This document shows positions 12,190-24,690 of a DNA stretch of 64,000 nucleotides, piece after piece (within the stretch, counting starts at the first letter, position 1; every line of letters starts with the position of its first letter). The DNA comes from Pyrocephalus nanus (lineage: Eukaryota; Chordata; Aves; Passeriformes; Tyrannidae): NCBI GenBank assembly GCA_038380795.1, contig CM076266.1:13042001-13106000 (forward strand). The letters run 5' to 3'. The translations under genes and the position numbers were made by a program. The notes beneath the pieces are model-generated. The model was not told the DNA's origin. It did no database searches and saw only the letters and a list, made by a program, of their open reading frames with translations.

Positions 12190-12900
12190 ACAGGGTCTGA
12201 GAAGCAGGAACAGAAACCATGCTCATGGTCAGAGGCAGGCCTCACAGTGTCAGCCCTGCCCAGTTGTTGACTTTGTCTGAACTTGCAGAGGTTGAGCCTG
12301 TGCATGGAGTAAGGATAAGATGGTACAGAGATGCTCATTGGTGCAAGGGCCCATTACTAGGCAAACCATGGAGATGCCACCACCACCAGCTCTGCCACTG
12401 AGGGTCTGCAAGCCAGAAGGTTGGTGCAGCCCTGTGTACAAGAGTCCCCGGAACAGCAGTGAATCCACCCTTGCACCTACAGGGCACAGCTCAGAGACAC
12501 AGTCAGGGGTGTAGCCTCCCCTCATAGCAGGTTCTCAGTGCCCCTCAGAGGGTGGACAGTCGGGGCACTTAGCCTTGATGACGCCTTCAACAGTGCCAGG
12601 GGGCACTGGGCTTTGAGGTCCAGCTATCACACCAACTGTCTCAATCACAAAGTTTGTAAACCACTATTACAATATCCTGTACAAATAAGGGCTTATCAAC
12701 AAGAACAAGATCCTTTAGGGCAAAGCTGCAGTCAGTGCTTGCATGGTATGCTGCAAGGATGCTTGGCCTCCTTCTCCTGCTGACCCTGCATAGTACCCTG
12801 TCAAAACAGTCATTGCTGCCCCACTGGGAGTACAGGTAGCAATACCACAGAGGAGAAAGAAACCCAGACAAGCAGGGCATAGGAAGGAGAAGGTCTAACC
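12190..12900. other. GC-richer block of unknown nature
   Basis: By eye this roughly 700-bp block is clearly richer in G+C than its AT-rich surroundings and lacks the long A/T runs seen elsewhere. It begins just after a TATA-like CTATATAAG at about 12179. Overlapping open frames of 60-90 codons occur on both strands, as expected from lower stop-codon density, and none contains a domain I recognise. It could be an old LTR or other GC-rich repeat I cannot identify, a pseudogene remnant, or a regulatory segment. Confidence 0.35.
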
Positions 12901-15900
12901 TGTCTTCCTACCTTCTTGGCCTGGGTTTTGATCCATCCATCACAAAGTGATGTGACAGGTGATCCACAGAGATAAGGAATGAGACTGAATTCTGCTTTAT
13001 TTGGACACTGGACACACATCCAGAAGTATTACATCTTTACCAAGCTTCGTCCACATCATCCATTGCCAACTTGCATTTCACAAACACAGACTTTCTCTGG
13101 TAATAAAGAAACATTTACACCATAAGTCCTTTAAGGTCCAATTTTTGCACTAAAAACAAGCTTGTGCTTTTTAGGAATGACAGAAAATGCTATTCATGCA
13201 TTGATAGATAGAAAAATAACAAATTGTCTTTTCAAAAATATTAAAAATGCACATTAGGAACCATTATGTAAAGACACTAATATTGCACAGTACAGATCAC
13301 ATTCTTATCTCCAGAACATCCTGACCTGAATCTATCTTTATTCAGCTTTTTCAGGAAGATGGAGTAATCCCTAGGGACTTCACCAAGCCCAAAGAGGCGA
13401 AGTGATGTGTCCACAGTAAGTAAAGCAGTGATTCAGAAACATCCTTCTTCAACCCATTATTTATCAAGCAATATTTCTTCACCTTATTAACAGGCTAAGA
13501 GATCATGAGAATCACTGCAATTAATTGTGCTTATAGATAAAATGTGTATTGTAGGTTGTGTTTTATTACATCTGGGGTTGGGGAGAAATCAAATGACAGT
13601 CAGTTCTGCTGCAAGAACATTTCTCACTGCTCAGCTATAAATAGTGCTCACAACACATGTGAAAAGTATCACGCTCCATTCCGAGGTGGGAAATCGCTGA
13701 AGAAAACTGTTCTGGTAAACAAGCCCTTCCTGCATGTCTGTCTGAAAAACTGGCAGTGAGCACAACTCCTGGATTGCTCTGCTGACAAAAACTGCCTCAC
13801 TCCTCACTGCTACTAAAGCAAGGCAGCGTGTCAGGGAAGGCTGAGGCCACTAATACAGAAGCTGAAGAATATTGGTGTCAGTCTTAGAAAAACCCTGGCA
13901 AAACTGCCCTTTTCAGCAAAAGATCTCCCGAGTATGGCCCAGGTGTTTAGTGCAGCTCGCATCTCAGCTGTTGATACCACCATCTCACTGCCATTTCAGG
14001 GCTGCTAGGAAAGGCTTTTCTTATGTCTCTCTGGAGTCTTCTCTGCTACAGCTTAAGCATATTTTGCTCTCCTGTCCACCAAAAATATGGAAAACAAACT
14101 ATCCTCATTTGCACACTTCTTGGTTTGTTTTTGAACATCCTAGACAAGGTCACTATGCCTGCTAACAATATTTTACATGGCTCAAAACAGTTAAATTTTC
14201 ATATATCATCCTGTTCCAGAAAGTGCGTGGGATGCAGCAGGGCTGCTGCATGTAATCATTTGATGGAAAATGTGTTTAAGGTATTACACACCTCTTCTCT
14301 GTTCTGCAGAGTCACACAGGATTGCCAGTACCTGGATGGCACTGCATTTTCCAGGTCTATTTTCCTGCTTCACCAGTCACATGCCCCACATCCCATGCAA
14401 TACCCCTGCCAGGGAGCCTGGGAATTCTTTCATTCATTAAGCCATGTTTACATGACCATAACATATGCTACCTGACTCTGCTATTACTTAACATACCACT
14501 ACATTGATACCATCCCCCTTGGCAGACTACACAAGTCATCCTTCAGAGGTGCCCACTCCTTTCCACTGACCCTATGTGGAACACAGGCTCCTAAATTTTG
14601 GTGCACCAAATTGTGTCTCAGTCTGATACCTAAAGTGGACAGTGAGTCAATCTTGCGTCAGCACTGACATGGATATTATCTCAGTATAGAACTTTTGGTG
14701 TATACAATTTCTGAGTAAAATCATGCAACAGACTTCCCATAAGCATTCAGGCTGGCAAAACTTAATAGTTCAAATACTTCCAAAAGCAGCAGCCCAGCCC
14801 TGACTGAAATGAATTTTGTTCCAAATGTAGGTGAAAGTATGGAAAATATTTTGCAGTCTTTGGTCTGAAAATGAGGATATGTATCTAAAGCACAAGTCTT
14901 TATTCTGAGTCACTGGTCATTATATACACCCTTTAGGTGGTTAATATTGAGCTCCACAGTATAGATACTGTGTTGGAAACTTGTTTGTAGCTATCCAAAG
15001 AGAGAATATGCCTAGTTACCATTGACATTTAGAATATGTTAATTGTTTTCCTTCTCCTTTACTTTTGACAGCTATGGCTTAAGAAAGGACTTTGATATAG
15101 CCCATGACATGCCTGAGGGTATTTTTAAAAAGCACTTTGGGGAAGAGGAAGAGAATAAATACAGGAAAATAAAGCCTGATCTAAATTAGTAATTTACATG
15201 TTCCCAGGTGTTTCCTTCTTGAGATCTCACATAGAGCAACTGCATCAGATCATCTGTAGTTTAAGGTTTTCAGTTTGTCACTAAATCTCTCCTCCTTTTT
15301 CATAAGCTTATCTCATATCTTCCAGGGTACTGTTGTTTTCACTTCCCATCATCTGCACAAACAAATAAAGCATTCCCTCCCCCACAAACACAAGCCCATG
15401 TGCACTCATGCTCCTGCCTTTGGTCTGCATAAGGTAGCTTGGCACCAAAAAGATATGTGATTAAGTTTTAACAAGTGTCAAAGCCAAGTGGCTCACAGAC
15501 ACTTACCTGGAGATCAGAATGAGGTTTAGGTGCTTTCTGAAATTCAAATTAGCAAGTGTCATTCTTCCTGCCTTCTACCACACTTCAGGGAATGTTTGAT
15601 CTGCAGAGAGAGAATGAGACACGGAAAATGAGCAAGAGAGAAACCTCCATGATCCAGGGGCTCAGACTTCCCACTCCCCCCCATTGCCACTGTCTCTGGG
15701 AGCATGTGAATAATCACAGTTACTCTTGTTTACATGGCCCTACTGCAGGGCACTAATGTAATGTACTGTAGAACCAAATTCCTCATAAATATTTAGGTCA
15801 AGGATTTCAGCTTAGAACAACAGTACAATTAACAATTCAAAATGCTGCCACTGAAAGTTGTTTTTTATACCATCAGCTGGAAGTGAGCAGACATGCCTTT

Positions 15901-17291
15901 GTTAAGTTATAATGTAGTCTATCATTTGTAATACAGTATCAGTGCAAAAAAATCAGTCTCTAAGATAACTGATTAAAAAATTCGTAATCTTTTTTTGTTT
16001 GCTAAAGCACACATTTTATAAAGACTCTCATCATCTCATGTTACTGCTGTGTTGCCCAGGAATAAAAGGCAAGGAAGGAGATCTTACATCTCGTGACCTA
16101 CATGGGTTCTTTATTGTTAAAATACTAAATTTAGGTAGTTTCTGCATCAGAAAAAAAAATAAATTGGCATACACAAAATGTGTTTTGTACGTCAATTTTA
16201 ATACAAATTTTACACTTCTCATAGTAGTCCAAATTAAAGTATCAGTGTTTACCTACATTTACCCCTCATACCTCTCTAATATACTATTATACAAGTGCTT
16301 GAAAAAAATATGCCAACACCTACAAACATAAAAACAGGTGCAATAGCAAATTGCAGTGTATGAGCAATAGTGATCTCCTTTCTTTTTTAACTGAAAACTA
16401 TTAAGTCCAGTGAACTGTAAGACCTGCATCCCTTGTTTACCTGAGTATCCCATTAAGCTGCAGCTGACATACTGAAAAAGAAAAGAAAGATAAAATGAAA
16501 AAGAAACCAAGTATGAGGAAAATAAGAACCGTTCAAAAAGCAGGTTTTTCCTCCTGCTCATGCTCAGTCATCAGCCTTCTACCTTCACAGCCTCTGTGTT
16601 TGCATGCCCAAATCTGAACAGTCCACCATCCAAACTTACACGGAGCCTGGGGCTGTTCTTAACAGACTGCATACACTGACATTTTCTCCATTTATACACA
16701 TTTTAAATACTGAGTCTCTTTTGCCACAGGACAGAAATAAAATGACATCTAGCTATACTGAATCTTGTAGTTTTACATTGGCTTGTTGAATTTGGGATTA
16801 ATCCTTTTCTGGATATTGATGTGATTTTGGGTACTGATATAAGCAGTATAAAAAAATACATGGCACAGGGTAGTAAAATGTATGATCAAGGCACCATGAA
16901 ACCTTTATCTTTTCTGTGTGTTTTTCCTGTAGTTCCAGGAAACTTTTATTTCAATCCATCCTCAAATTACCTGCTACACTAAGTCCTCACAATGAAGGCT
17001 TTGGTGTGGTCATGCAAGAGGCATATGGCAGACAGCAGAGACTCTTCCTGGTTAAAAGATGGACTAAACACAGCCCTGTCAGACCATGCTCTTGACTGCG
17101 TCTAATTCTCAAGTGACCTGTTTTCCTACTCACAGAGAAGTGCAAGGTAAGGACAAAGGACAATTAATACATTTGAAACTATATATGCCTTTCATTGTTA
17201 GTAAGAAATCATATATATAAAAGAGATACAGTTGCTAAGTCTTATTAACAAAGAATCAGAATACCCCCCTGTGACTTGCTAATTATGTACC
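12901..17291. other. Non-coding DNA, nothing recognised
   Basis: No gene or mobile element recognised. The longest open frame in the window outside a repeat is here (14023-14475, plus strand, 150 codons). It shows no signal peptide, domain or similarity I recognise and overlaps other frames, so it is not called. A stretch at 13375-13425 vaguely recalls the MIR SINE core but is too weak to annotate. Confidence 0.5.
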
Positions 17292-17431
17292 CATCCCTGT
17301 AAGTGTTCAAGGCCAGGTTGGATGGGGCTCTGAGCACCCTGGCCTAGTGAAAGGTGTCCCTGCCCAAGGCAGGGAGGTTGGAACTAGATGATCTTTAAGG
17401 TCTGTTCCAATCCAAGCCATTCAAAGATTTA
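17292..17431 (+). mobile_element. CR1 LINE fragment, 3' end
   Basis: The sequence runs through the canonical CR1 3' segment in plus orientation. It has ATCCCTGTAAGTGTTCAAGG, then GGTTGGATGGGGCTCTGAGC, then GTGTCCCTGCCC, then GGTTGGAACTAGATGATCTT, and finally CCAATCCAAGCCATTC. Only about 140 bp of the 3' region remain, and the terminal ATTCTATGATTC repeats have decayed to ATTCAAAGATTT. CR1 is the dominant avian LINE and is usually 5'-truncated like this. No coding capacity remains. Confidence 0.93.
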
Positions 17432-20400
17432 TGGGCACAGGATGTGCTGTGTACCTTTAAATTTTTGCAATAGTCCTCTAACTTGTTGTTGAGTGCCGCT
17501 AATTTTAATGTGGCTATTTTCTGAAGGCAGCAGTAAGGTCTGGGTGTTTTCTGAAAATGCAAGAGAATTTAAAAGAATGAAGGGTCCAGATCTGAAGACA
17601 TTCTTTTTACTGTCTTTTTATTTTTGTTCTTTGACATACTCAACAATCTATTTTCTAGACTGATGCAATCCGTTCAGAAAAGGTATCATAGCAGCAAGCT
17701 TGAACTGTGGTGCAAAAAAGCAACAAAGAAATCACTGTGTTCACCTTGTCCTAAAGACTATTTCCAAATATATATATACACATACACACATACATAAATG
17801 CCTTTATTTATAACTCTGTTGAACTATAGAAGTGAAGAAAGAGAAAAGCATTGAATAATTCATCAAATTTTCTTCCTTTATCACTCAGGTCCAATTTTCC
17901 CACATAAACATATAAAACCAAACTGAATTCTAACAAATTATTAATATTAAAGATGCAACTGCAGGATTTTATCCCAAAGAAAAGAAGTCCTAGTCAGCAT
18001 TGCTAGAGTTTCTGTGACTTCACCTAGAGACAGGCATCTAGATCTGAAGCAGCCATCCTTGTCTCTGTGCATAGTCAATGTAGATGACAGAGCTCAGGGA
18101 TTAAGAGGTCTCATCCTAAGCAGAGAGCTAAAACAAACCACCTGCATACATTACAAAACTATCTATTTCTCTGACTAAAAATAAGGGGAGCCTGAATAAC
18201 TACCTCATGTATGTACCCCAGAGATGTTTAAAGTCATGGGAGATTAAACATTCACTGTGTCCAATCTCTGACAAACCAACCTACTCAATTTGAATTTTGA
18301 CTACAGAAACTGCGTCAAACAAATACATATCAATATTCAAAAATATTCTAAATACACTGCTACCTTCAGGTCACTGCAGGTAACTCCAGTTAAAACCTGC
18401 TCTCCAGGAATATTAAACCAGTTTATATGTCAATAAAACACTCTGCTTTAATAACAGAGCTTTGACTTTACTGTAGTGAAATTGAGCATTATGCAGAGAA
18501 TACCCTTGCTATAGTGTTTACTAATTTAGCTTTCAAGACTGTGTTGAGAGGGATGTTGAGAATTAACTAGCATGTTCTCTATTTGTGGATTATGTGGGTA
18601 ATTCCCCAACCTGAAACACGAGCATATATATCTAAAAATAAGGCTTCATACACAGTTTCCCAGTAGACAATTGCTTACTCATTTAAAATGTATGTTTACT
18701 TAAAATTTTGTACTCTGGGATGGCCTTATGAAATATACATTTTATTTTAGCAGGGATTCCCAAAGGAGTCAGCTGCCAGGCAGCCTTTTTCTAGTTCCTT
18801 CAGTACAAACTGTGTAAAGCAGGACACTAAATTTGCAATAACAGGCAACACTCAGAGTTTCAGCTGTGTTTATGCTGACAGTGCTTGAGGAGCACCTGGA
18901 TCTGAACAATTCTGTTAGTACATTGGATAATTACCTGACATTAATTTCCTACAAAACCATGATATCTAAACGTGTTCCACACAAAATCACTTTTCAGTAA
19001 AGTCAGAGGCTAAGTGGAAATAACTGAGTGAAATTTCCCTAGTTATGAATGTTTTCAGTATTTTTGTTTCCCAAACCCCTGCAAGACCCTCCTAGAGTAA
19101 TTTTAGCTGCTTTTGTATTAGGCAATGTAGATATTAATTCTTCCAGCTGGAAATCTACCTTAAATTCTGTCCCACATTTTGAAAGCATGGAGACTAAAAA
19201 AAAACAGACTTAATAAGGTTAAAAAGTATGCAGTCACTCTACTGCATAAATTTTTTAACTATCCAGTGAATTCATACAAAAGACTTAATACTATGCATCA
19301 CATCCAATATGGTCACACAGACCACCTTCATTAGACAGAACCAAATAATATCTATATACAAACAAAATGAGGTGTTTATGAAGAAACACTTATTGCAGTT
19401 TTTCATGTTTTGAGTGAGTATAATGTTCTATTGTATATTAAAAATCCTTCAAAATAAATGTCACAAACAGTCAAAACAATAAAAGTATATTACAAGGTTT
19501 TGGTTGAAATAAAGGACAGGGAAATAGTAGTACACTGCTTGGCAGGAGTCCTGAAGACATTTGTATCAGGAATCATTTAAAACTAAATCAACAGGGATTC
19601 AGGCACCATTGGCTACAAGTAATACCAGCCAGGAAAACTTATCTCTATAAAATGATACTCAAAAAAAAAAAAAAATTTTAAATGCACTGTTTTCCATCAA
19701 AGCCTTTCACAGAATAAATGTCTTGAAAGAGTTTGACTGAATTGACAGACATATCTGAACCTCTCACTCAGCAAATATAAATCAAGATGAAACTATAGAT
19801 GGTTTTATAGAAATTGAAGTAAACTCCAGAGACAACTATGGTTTATACTAAGGAAACAAATATATTTAGTTACAAAAGCAAACAGTTGTAAAATACAGGA
19901 GAAAAACTCTCCTCAGAGCTTTTATCCAGCAACTAACAGCAAAGGTGAGGGGTACTTGCTGCAGGGAAAGTGGAAAGTGGGCTACTCACAATATTATTAA
20001 GTGCAGGATTGGGTTCTTCTCAATCTTTCAGACCTGCCATATTTGCTTCATAGCCACCTATATCAAAATGCATTAGGCTTTTAACAAGGGAAATACTGAA
20101 AATAAAAATAAATTTAAGGGGAGTAGGTTAGAAATAGGATAGAAAAACAGATAAGAAAGAAAATGGTATGCAAATTTATTTTTTTTTAATTGCAAACACT
20201 AGCTCTTTGTAGCCTAAGTAAGGTATTTACAGAAACCCTACAGTTGAGGACAATTTGACATGTAAAGAGGAAATGGACTGTTAGTTTTGAAAGAGAACAT
20301 CAAAAGCAAGAGGCAGCAGATTTCATCATGAGAAAGTTACATGAGAATCATTTTACAGATTTGAAATGTTGAACACTGCAACACACAACAGCACCCTTCT

Positions 20401-20952
20401 ATTTAAAAACATTGTAAGAAACTTTCTGACTCTTTTCCAAAGCAGATAGCTGGAGTTCTCTGTTCCCAACCTCACCACATTTCATATTCCATTTCCTGCA
20501 GAGATGGAGTAACATCAGGTATACAACTTTAGGCTAAGAAAGGATACAATTCCTCAAGCTTCACCAGCAGGTGAACAGATATTGTACCAGCCTCCCCCAA
20601 GGTGACAGCTATCAGCAGTCACATCTTTCCCCAGGCAAGCACACAGAAAAATCCATCTGTTTCCCAATCAGAGCATTTATCACCTCAGTAAAATGATACA
20701 GAAAATTTTTAGCAGAATTGTTACCCTTGTGACTGAAAAAGGATTTGCAAGACTGAACCATTGTTGTTTCATAAATATAGACAGTTATTGCTTACACTTG
20801 TAGCATCAGTGCCTAGGTTACTTAAATGAAAATATTTCTTTCCCCTTAGCTGCAACCTGCCCACTATTTTTTTCTCTACTGAGGCTGTATATTGGGAGTA
20901 CTGGGGTGATACGGTTATCCAAAAAAAAAAAAAAAATTGACCCTGGCTCCTT
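17432..20952. other. AT-rich non-coding DNA, nothing recognised
   Basis: No coding region, RNA gene or recognised mobile element. A mixed (TA)n/(CA)n simple repeat lies at 17768-17796, and A runs of 15 and 16 lie at 19661-19675 and 20921-20936. Few open frames exceed 60 codons, which fits the AT richness. Confidence 0.6.
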
Positions 20953-21530
20953 GTCCTGGTTCCAGCTGGGATAGAGTTAATTTTCTTCCTAGCAGCTCGT
21001 ACAGTGCTGTGATTTTGGATTAAGTATGAGAAAAATATTGATAACACAGCAGAGGTTTAGTTGTTGCTCACAGTGCTTACTCTCTCAAGAACTTTTCGAT
21101 TTCCTGTGCCCTGCCAGTGAGGAGATGAACAAGAAGCCAGGAGACAATGCGGCCAGGGCAGCTGATCTGAACTGGCCAAAAGTATATTCCACACCATAGA
21201 ACATCATGCTCAGTATATTAATGGGGAAGAATTGGTTGAGAGGGAATGATTGCTGCTCAGGGTCAGTCTGGGCATCAGTGGGTGGTAAGGAATTATATTG
21301 TGTGCACCACTTGTCTCTCTTGAGTTTTATTTCTCTTTCTATTTTTGTTGTCTTGCTTTTCATTTTTATTGTTGTTGTCACTATTACATTTTATTCCAAT
21401 TATTAAACTGCTCTTATCTAAACCCACTGGTTTTATCTTTTTTATGATTCTCCTCCCCATCCCAGCAGAGGCACGGGGTGAAAATTGAGCAGCTATGTGG
21501 TACTTTGTTGCCAGCTGGGGTTAAAATACT
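20953..21530 (+). mobile_element. Solo LTR of an ERVL-like endogenous retrovirus
   Basis: The left edge TGTCCTGGTTCCAGCTGGGA, followed by TAGAGTTAATTTTCTTCC, matches an LTR family I know as abundant in passerine genomes. Further along are the motifs GATAACACAGCAGAGGTTTA, GAACTGGCCAAAAGTATATTCC and a degenerate TATA box (CAGTATATTA, 21211-21220). Next come an ATTAAA-type polyadenylation signal (21402-21407), AAACCCACTGGTTTTATC and a right edge near GCCAGCTGGGGTTAAA. The expected terminal CA has decayed and I could not see a target-site duplication. No gag, pol or env sequence adjoins it, so it is a solo LTR left by recombination between the two LTRs. Its divergence suggests it is old. Assignment to ERVL is from memory of the family. 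Confidence 0.85.
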
Positions 21531-21800
21531 TCTTTTTCACTTCCTTGTCGTTTATTTCCACCTCCACACCACTCCAGGCTGCACAAGTGCACTTTTTTTC
21601 CCGAAGTATCAACTCTGCCATCCAATTTATCAAGCAGCCTCAGCAGGTCAGGGGTGCGGAGTTAATGTGGTCAGCAGGAGGGAAGGGGAGACAGCCAGGG
21701 CAAAGTTACTCTGGCAGCCCTGAGGGCTCAGGTGCCCCACACACCACAGCTGATCCCCGTAACACCTCAGTTCAGTTCGATGACACTGTCCCATAAGAGG
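21531..21800. other. GC-richer segment beside the LTR, unidentified
   Basis: About 270 bp immediately 3' of the solo LTR are richer in G+C and contain several CpGs (for example in CCCGAAGT, GGTGCGGAG, CCCCGTAAC and GTTCGATG), unlike most of the window. It matches no LTR, LINE or gene I recognise. It might be an unrelated older repeat, or a leftover of the insertion. Short open frames (80-103 codons) cross both the LTR edge and this segment and are not supported as genes. Confidence 0.3.
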
Positions 21801-24487
21801 CCTAAATAATTAGGGACCTGAGATCTACAGCTACATATGCTAATTGCTTTGTAAAAAAATCAGGTAACAAAAGCTGCTACCACAATTCATTTATAAGTTT
21901 ATTAGACGTATGACTAAAATTTCATTGAAAGGGCAGACCATGGGAAAATTGTTAAAAGAACTAAATAAATATTTACTAAATATTTACTAAATAAATACGT
22001 CCATGTGTAGTGTAACTATGCATCTACTGTTTACTAGAACTACCATGGTACTATCACGTTGTTTCTTATAGTAAAAGAAATAATAACAATCATCTACCAC
22101 GATAGTATTCCTGCTCATTTTAATAGATGTATAAGCACTTTAGTTCAATTTGTCCATTAAATCACTAAAAAAAAAATCTTCTTCTATTAAGTTTTGCTGT
22201 ATTGATGTACTCTTCATTACTGTTGTGTCTCTCAAAATACCACCTTCACTTCAGCTGTAAATAGCCCAGGAAAATAGTTCAAACCTGAAAGGGAAACTTC
22301 CAAAGAAAAGATATTTTTTCCCTCATAACTGAGACCTTTCCCAAGGGAACAGGCCACTTTTGGATGTGTTAGTGCTTCACGTTTGTAGCAATGGAAAAAA
22401 AGTATATAGAAATAATGGGTTGGCTGAGTTCATTATGAAAGGATTGCTCCTATTAGGAGATTCAGGGCACATAAGAGTCATGATAAAACAAAGTTATGGC
22501 AGAAACCTTGGAAAATTTGTACTAGTTTCAATATCTTTGCTTCCATCTTCTAAATTGCCAATTGTCAGATGTCATTACTGCTCAGGCTGTTAGGTGCTCA
22601 TTTGATTACAGTGTAGCCCCTTCTCTGGAGTATGGCTGTCTGTGTATAAAATCATAAAATATGCTTGTGCAGGTGCAAAAGCTTGGGAAAGCATGAAGAT
22701 GATAATTAAAGATATTTTGTTGTCTTTTTAATACATAGATACATCTACAGCAAAACACAGAAATACTAAGCTGTTTACTTCTATTTGTCCTTAAAGGATT
22801 TGCGACTGCACATACTTCAGTGGTTGCCAGGAGTTCTTGCACAGTTTTAATACTAATTTATGATGAAGCATACCAAAGGAACCACAAGTTATTTAAGAAA
22901 ATGAAATAGGAAAACTTTTGAGGTTTTAGTAGGAAAACAGACTGGAGTGCAAGTAGTCTAATGTAAATGAATAGATGGCTTCAATGAAAATGAAAGAGAA
23001 GAAAACTCCCTCCTGGGGTTCATTATGCCTCTTGAGCTGTTGGTAGTAAAGTTAATTTTTAAATGCTTTGAGGTGATTAAGAACTCAGGCATCACTTTAA
23101 ATGTAAATAAGTCTTGTTTCATTTCCTTGCAGTTAACTGATTGCAGCAGTCACCAGCTACTTAGCTTGCTGATGTATTTGAGATCTGTAGTCTAGTTCAT
23201 AATTAACCCTCTTCATATGAAGTGAAAATGTTACCAAGCCTGGTGCTAGACATATATAACCAGGATGTGACATACTCGCTCACGAAAGAGAACATTTATA
23301 TTTGTAAATCATGAGGGCAGTATTTGAAGCAAAAGTATCACAGAACAAAAATCAACACAGAAATGAAAATTTTGTTTCCATTCACACTGGATGCAGCTTT
23401 AAAACAACACCAAAATATATGCAGTTTAGATACTTCAGCATAAATAGATGAATTATTTATAGTAAAATTTTGAAAACCACTAAAGCAGGACCTCTTCCTC
23501 CCCATCAGGTCAAATCACCAGAAAATTTCAACATTCAGTATATGAATATCCCATACAAATTAAAAATCTCAGATGACAATCCGTTCTGTTAATGCACATA
23601 TACAAGCAATTAAGAATTAATAATCTGTTCAAGGCAGTGACTGGGACCTCCAAAATATATATAGTCATTCCAAATCTGTCTCAAGATTGTTTCAGGTCTA
23701 GGCAAATGTTTCAGAAGTGACTAATGCTGTGCACCATTTTGTAATTACCTAACCCAAGACATGCTAAACCATAAGCAGTCAAAATAGATCTACTGGATAC
23801 TGAAATACTGAAGCAACACTCACCTCTGAAAATTCTAGCCTTGAAGTTTCCTACACTTGCAAGAGGAAAACGACATCTCCCTCTCTCTTAGCAGACTAAG
23901 GTTAAATTCTTTCACAGTTCTGAAATATTTTAGTAGAGGTTCTTCCCATAGTGCCTACTTTAACCTTGATCATTCTTGTGATATAAGCAAAAAAAAGCAG
24001 CTCAATAACAGCTGAATTCAGGAGTTCTGCACTCCCAAACTCACAAGCGAAATGATAGGATAGTTAAACAGCACTTTTATTTTTTATACAAGTCATTGTG
24101 TCAGGGATTCCCCACATCACATCACATCACATCACGTAAATGGAGATGGCCATTTAGTCCAAAGATTAGCTTTTTCAGTCACCCATATGCTCAAGGATAT
24201 CATTCTCCCTATGAATAATCCCAGAGGTACCTTGGTACATGCCCCAGTCTTTGCTGTTCTGACATGATTGTGGGAGAAGAAAAAGTTTCTGAAGCCATTA
24301 GGTTTAAGCCATTCAGAGATTTGTGAAGCCAACGCCTGTGTTTCCAGCTCCTTCAAGAAACCAACAAACAGCTAATGCCACAGAGAAAATCTGTGGGTCC
24401 TGGCTAAAAAGAATCTCCGTATTCCACACCATCTATTTCAAGCTGATTTTAGGTGATATTCCATATATACTTCACTACAGAGGTAGT
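21801..24487. other. AT-rich non-coding DNA, nothing recognised
   Basis: No gene or mobile element. Local structure is limited to a short AT-rich tandem (AATATTTACT twice) near 21966-21990 and the pentanucleotide repeat at 24113-24135, listed separately. Confidence 0.6.
24113..24135. repeat. (CACAT)n pentanucleotide repeat
   Basis: Four full CACAT units plus a partial fifth, uninterrupted. It is a simple tandem repeat likely to vary in length. No function is implied. Confidence 0.9.
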
Positions 24488-24690
24488 ATATTCAGATTGG
24501 ATATTATGAAAAAGTTCTTCACTGAGAAAGTGATCGAGCACTGGAACAAATTTCCCAGAAAAGTGATCATGGCCCCCACAACATACTTAGACACATGTCC
24601 TAACATTTTAGTTTGCCCTGTGTGGAGTCAGGACTTGAACATGACAATCCTCATGGGTCCCTTACAAGGGGATATTCTCTGATTCTCTAT
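24488..24690 (+). mobile_element. CR1 LINE fragment, ORF2 C-terminus and 3' end
   Basis: Translation of the plus strand gives LDIMKKFFTEKVIEHWNKFP, the conserved C-terminal region of the CR1 reverse-transcriptase polyprotein (compare [20 protein letters not shown] in the 62-kb copy). It is followed by the CR1 3' untranslated part: GGACTTGAACATGACAATCC, then CATGGGTCCCTTACAAGGGG, then GATATTCTCTGATTCTCTAT. The last block is a decayed ATTCTATGATTCTATG terminus. It is 5'-truncated and clearly diverged. The upstream limit is uncertain by tens of bases. Confidence 0.88.

Noticed and set aside
13375..13425. Similarity to the MIR SINE core (AGAGGCGAAGTGATGTG, GTAAAGCAGTGATTC)
   Set aside because: Only short, gapped agreement with the consensus as I recall it. 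A sensitive repeat search would be needed.
14023..14475. 150-codon plus-strand open frame, the longest outside a repeat
   Set aside because: No recognisable domain or family, overlapped by other frames, and the length is not exceptional for 64 kb. No start context, splice pattern or codon bias supports it.
24113..24135. Considered as a possible CRISPR-like or other functional repeat array
   Set aside because: It is a plain pentanucleotide microsatellite. No spaced repeats, and the window is from an animal.
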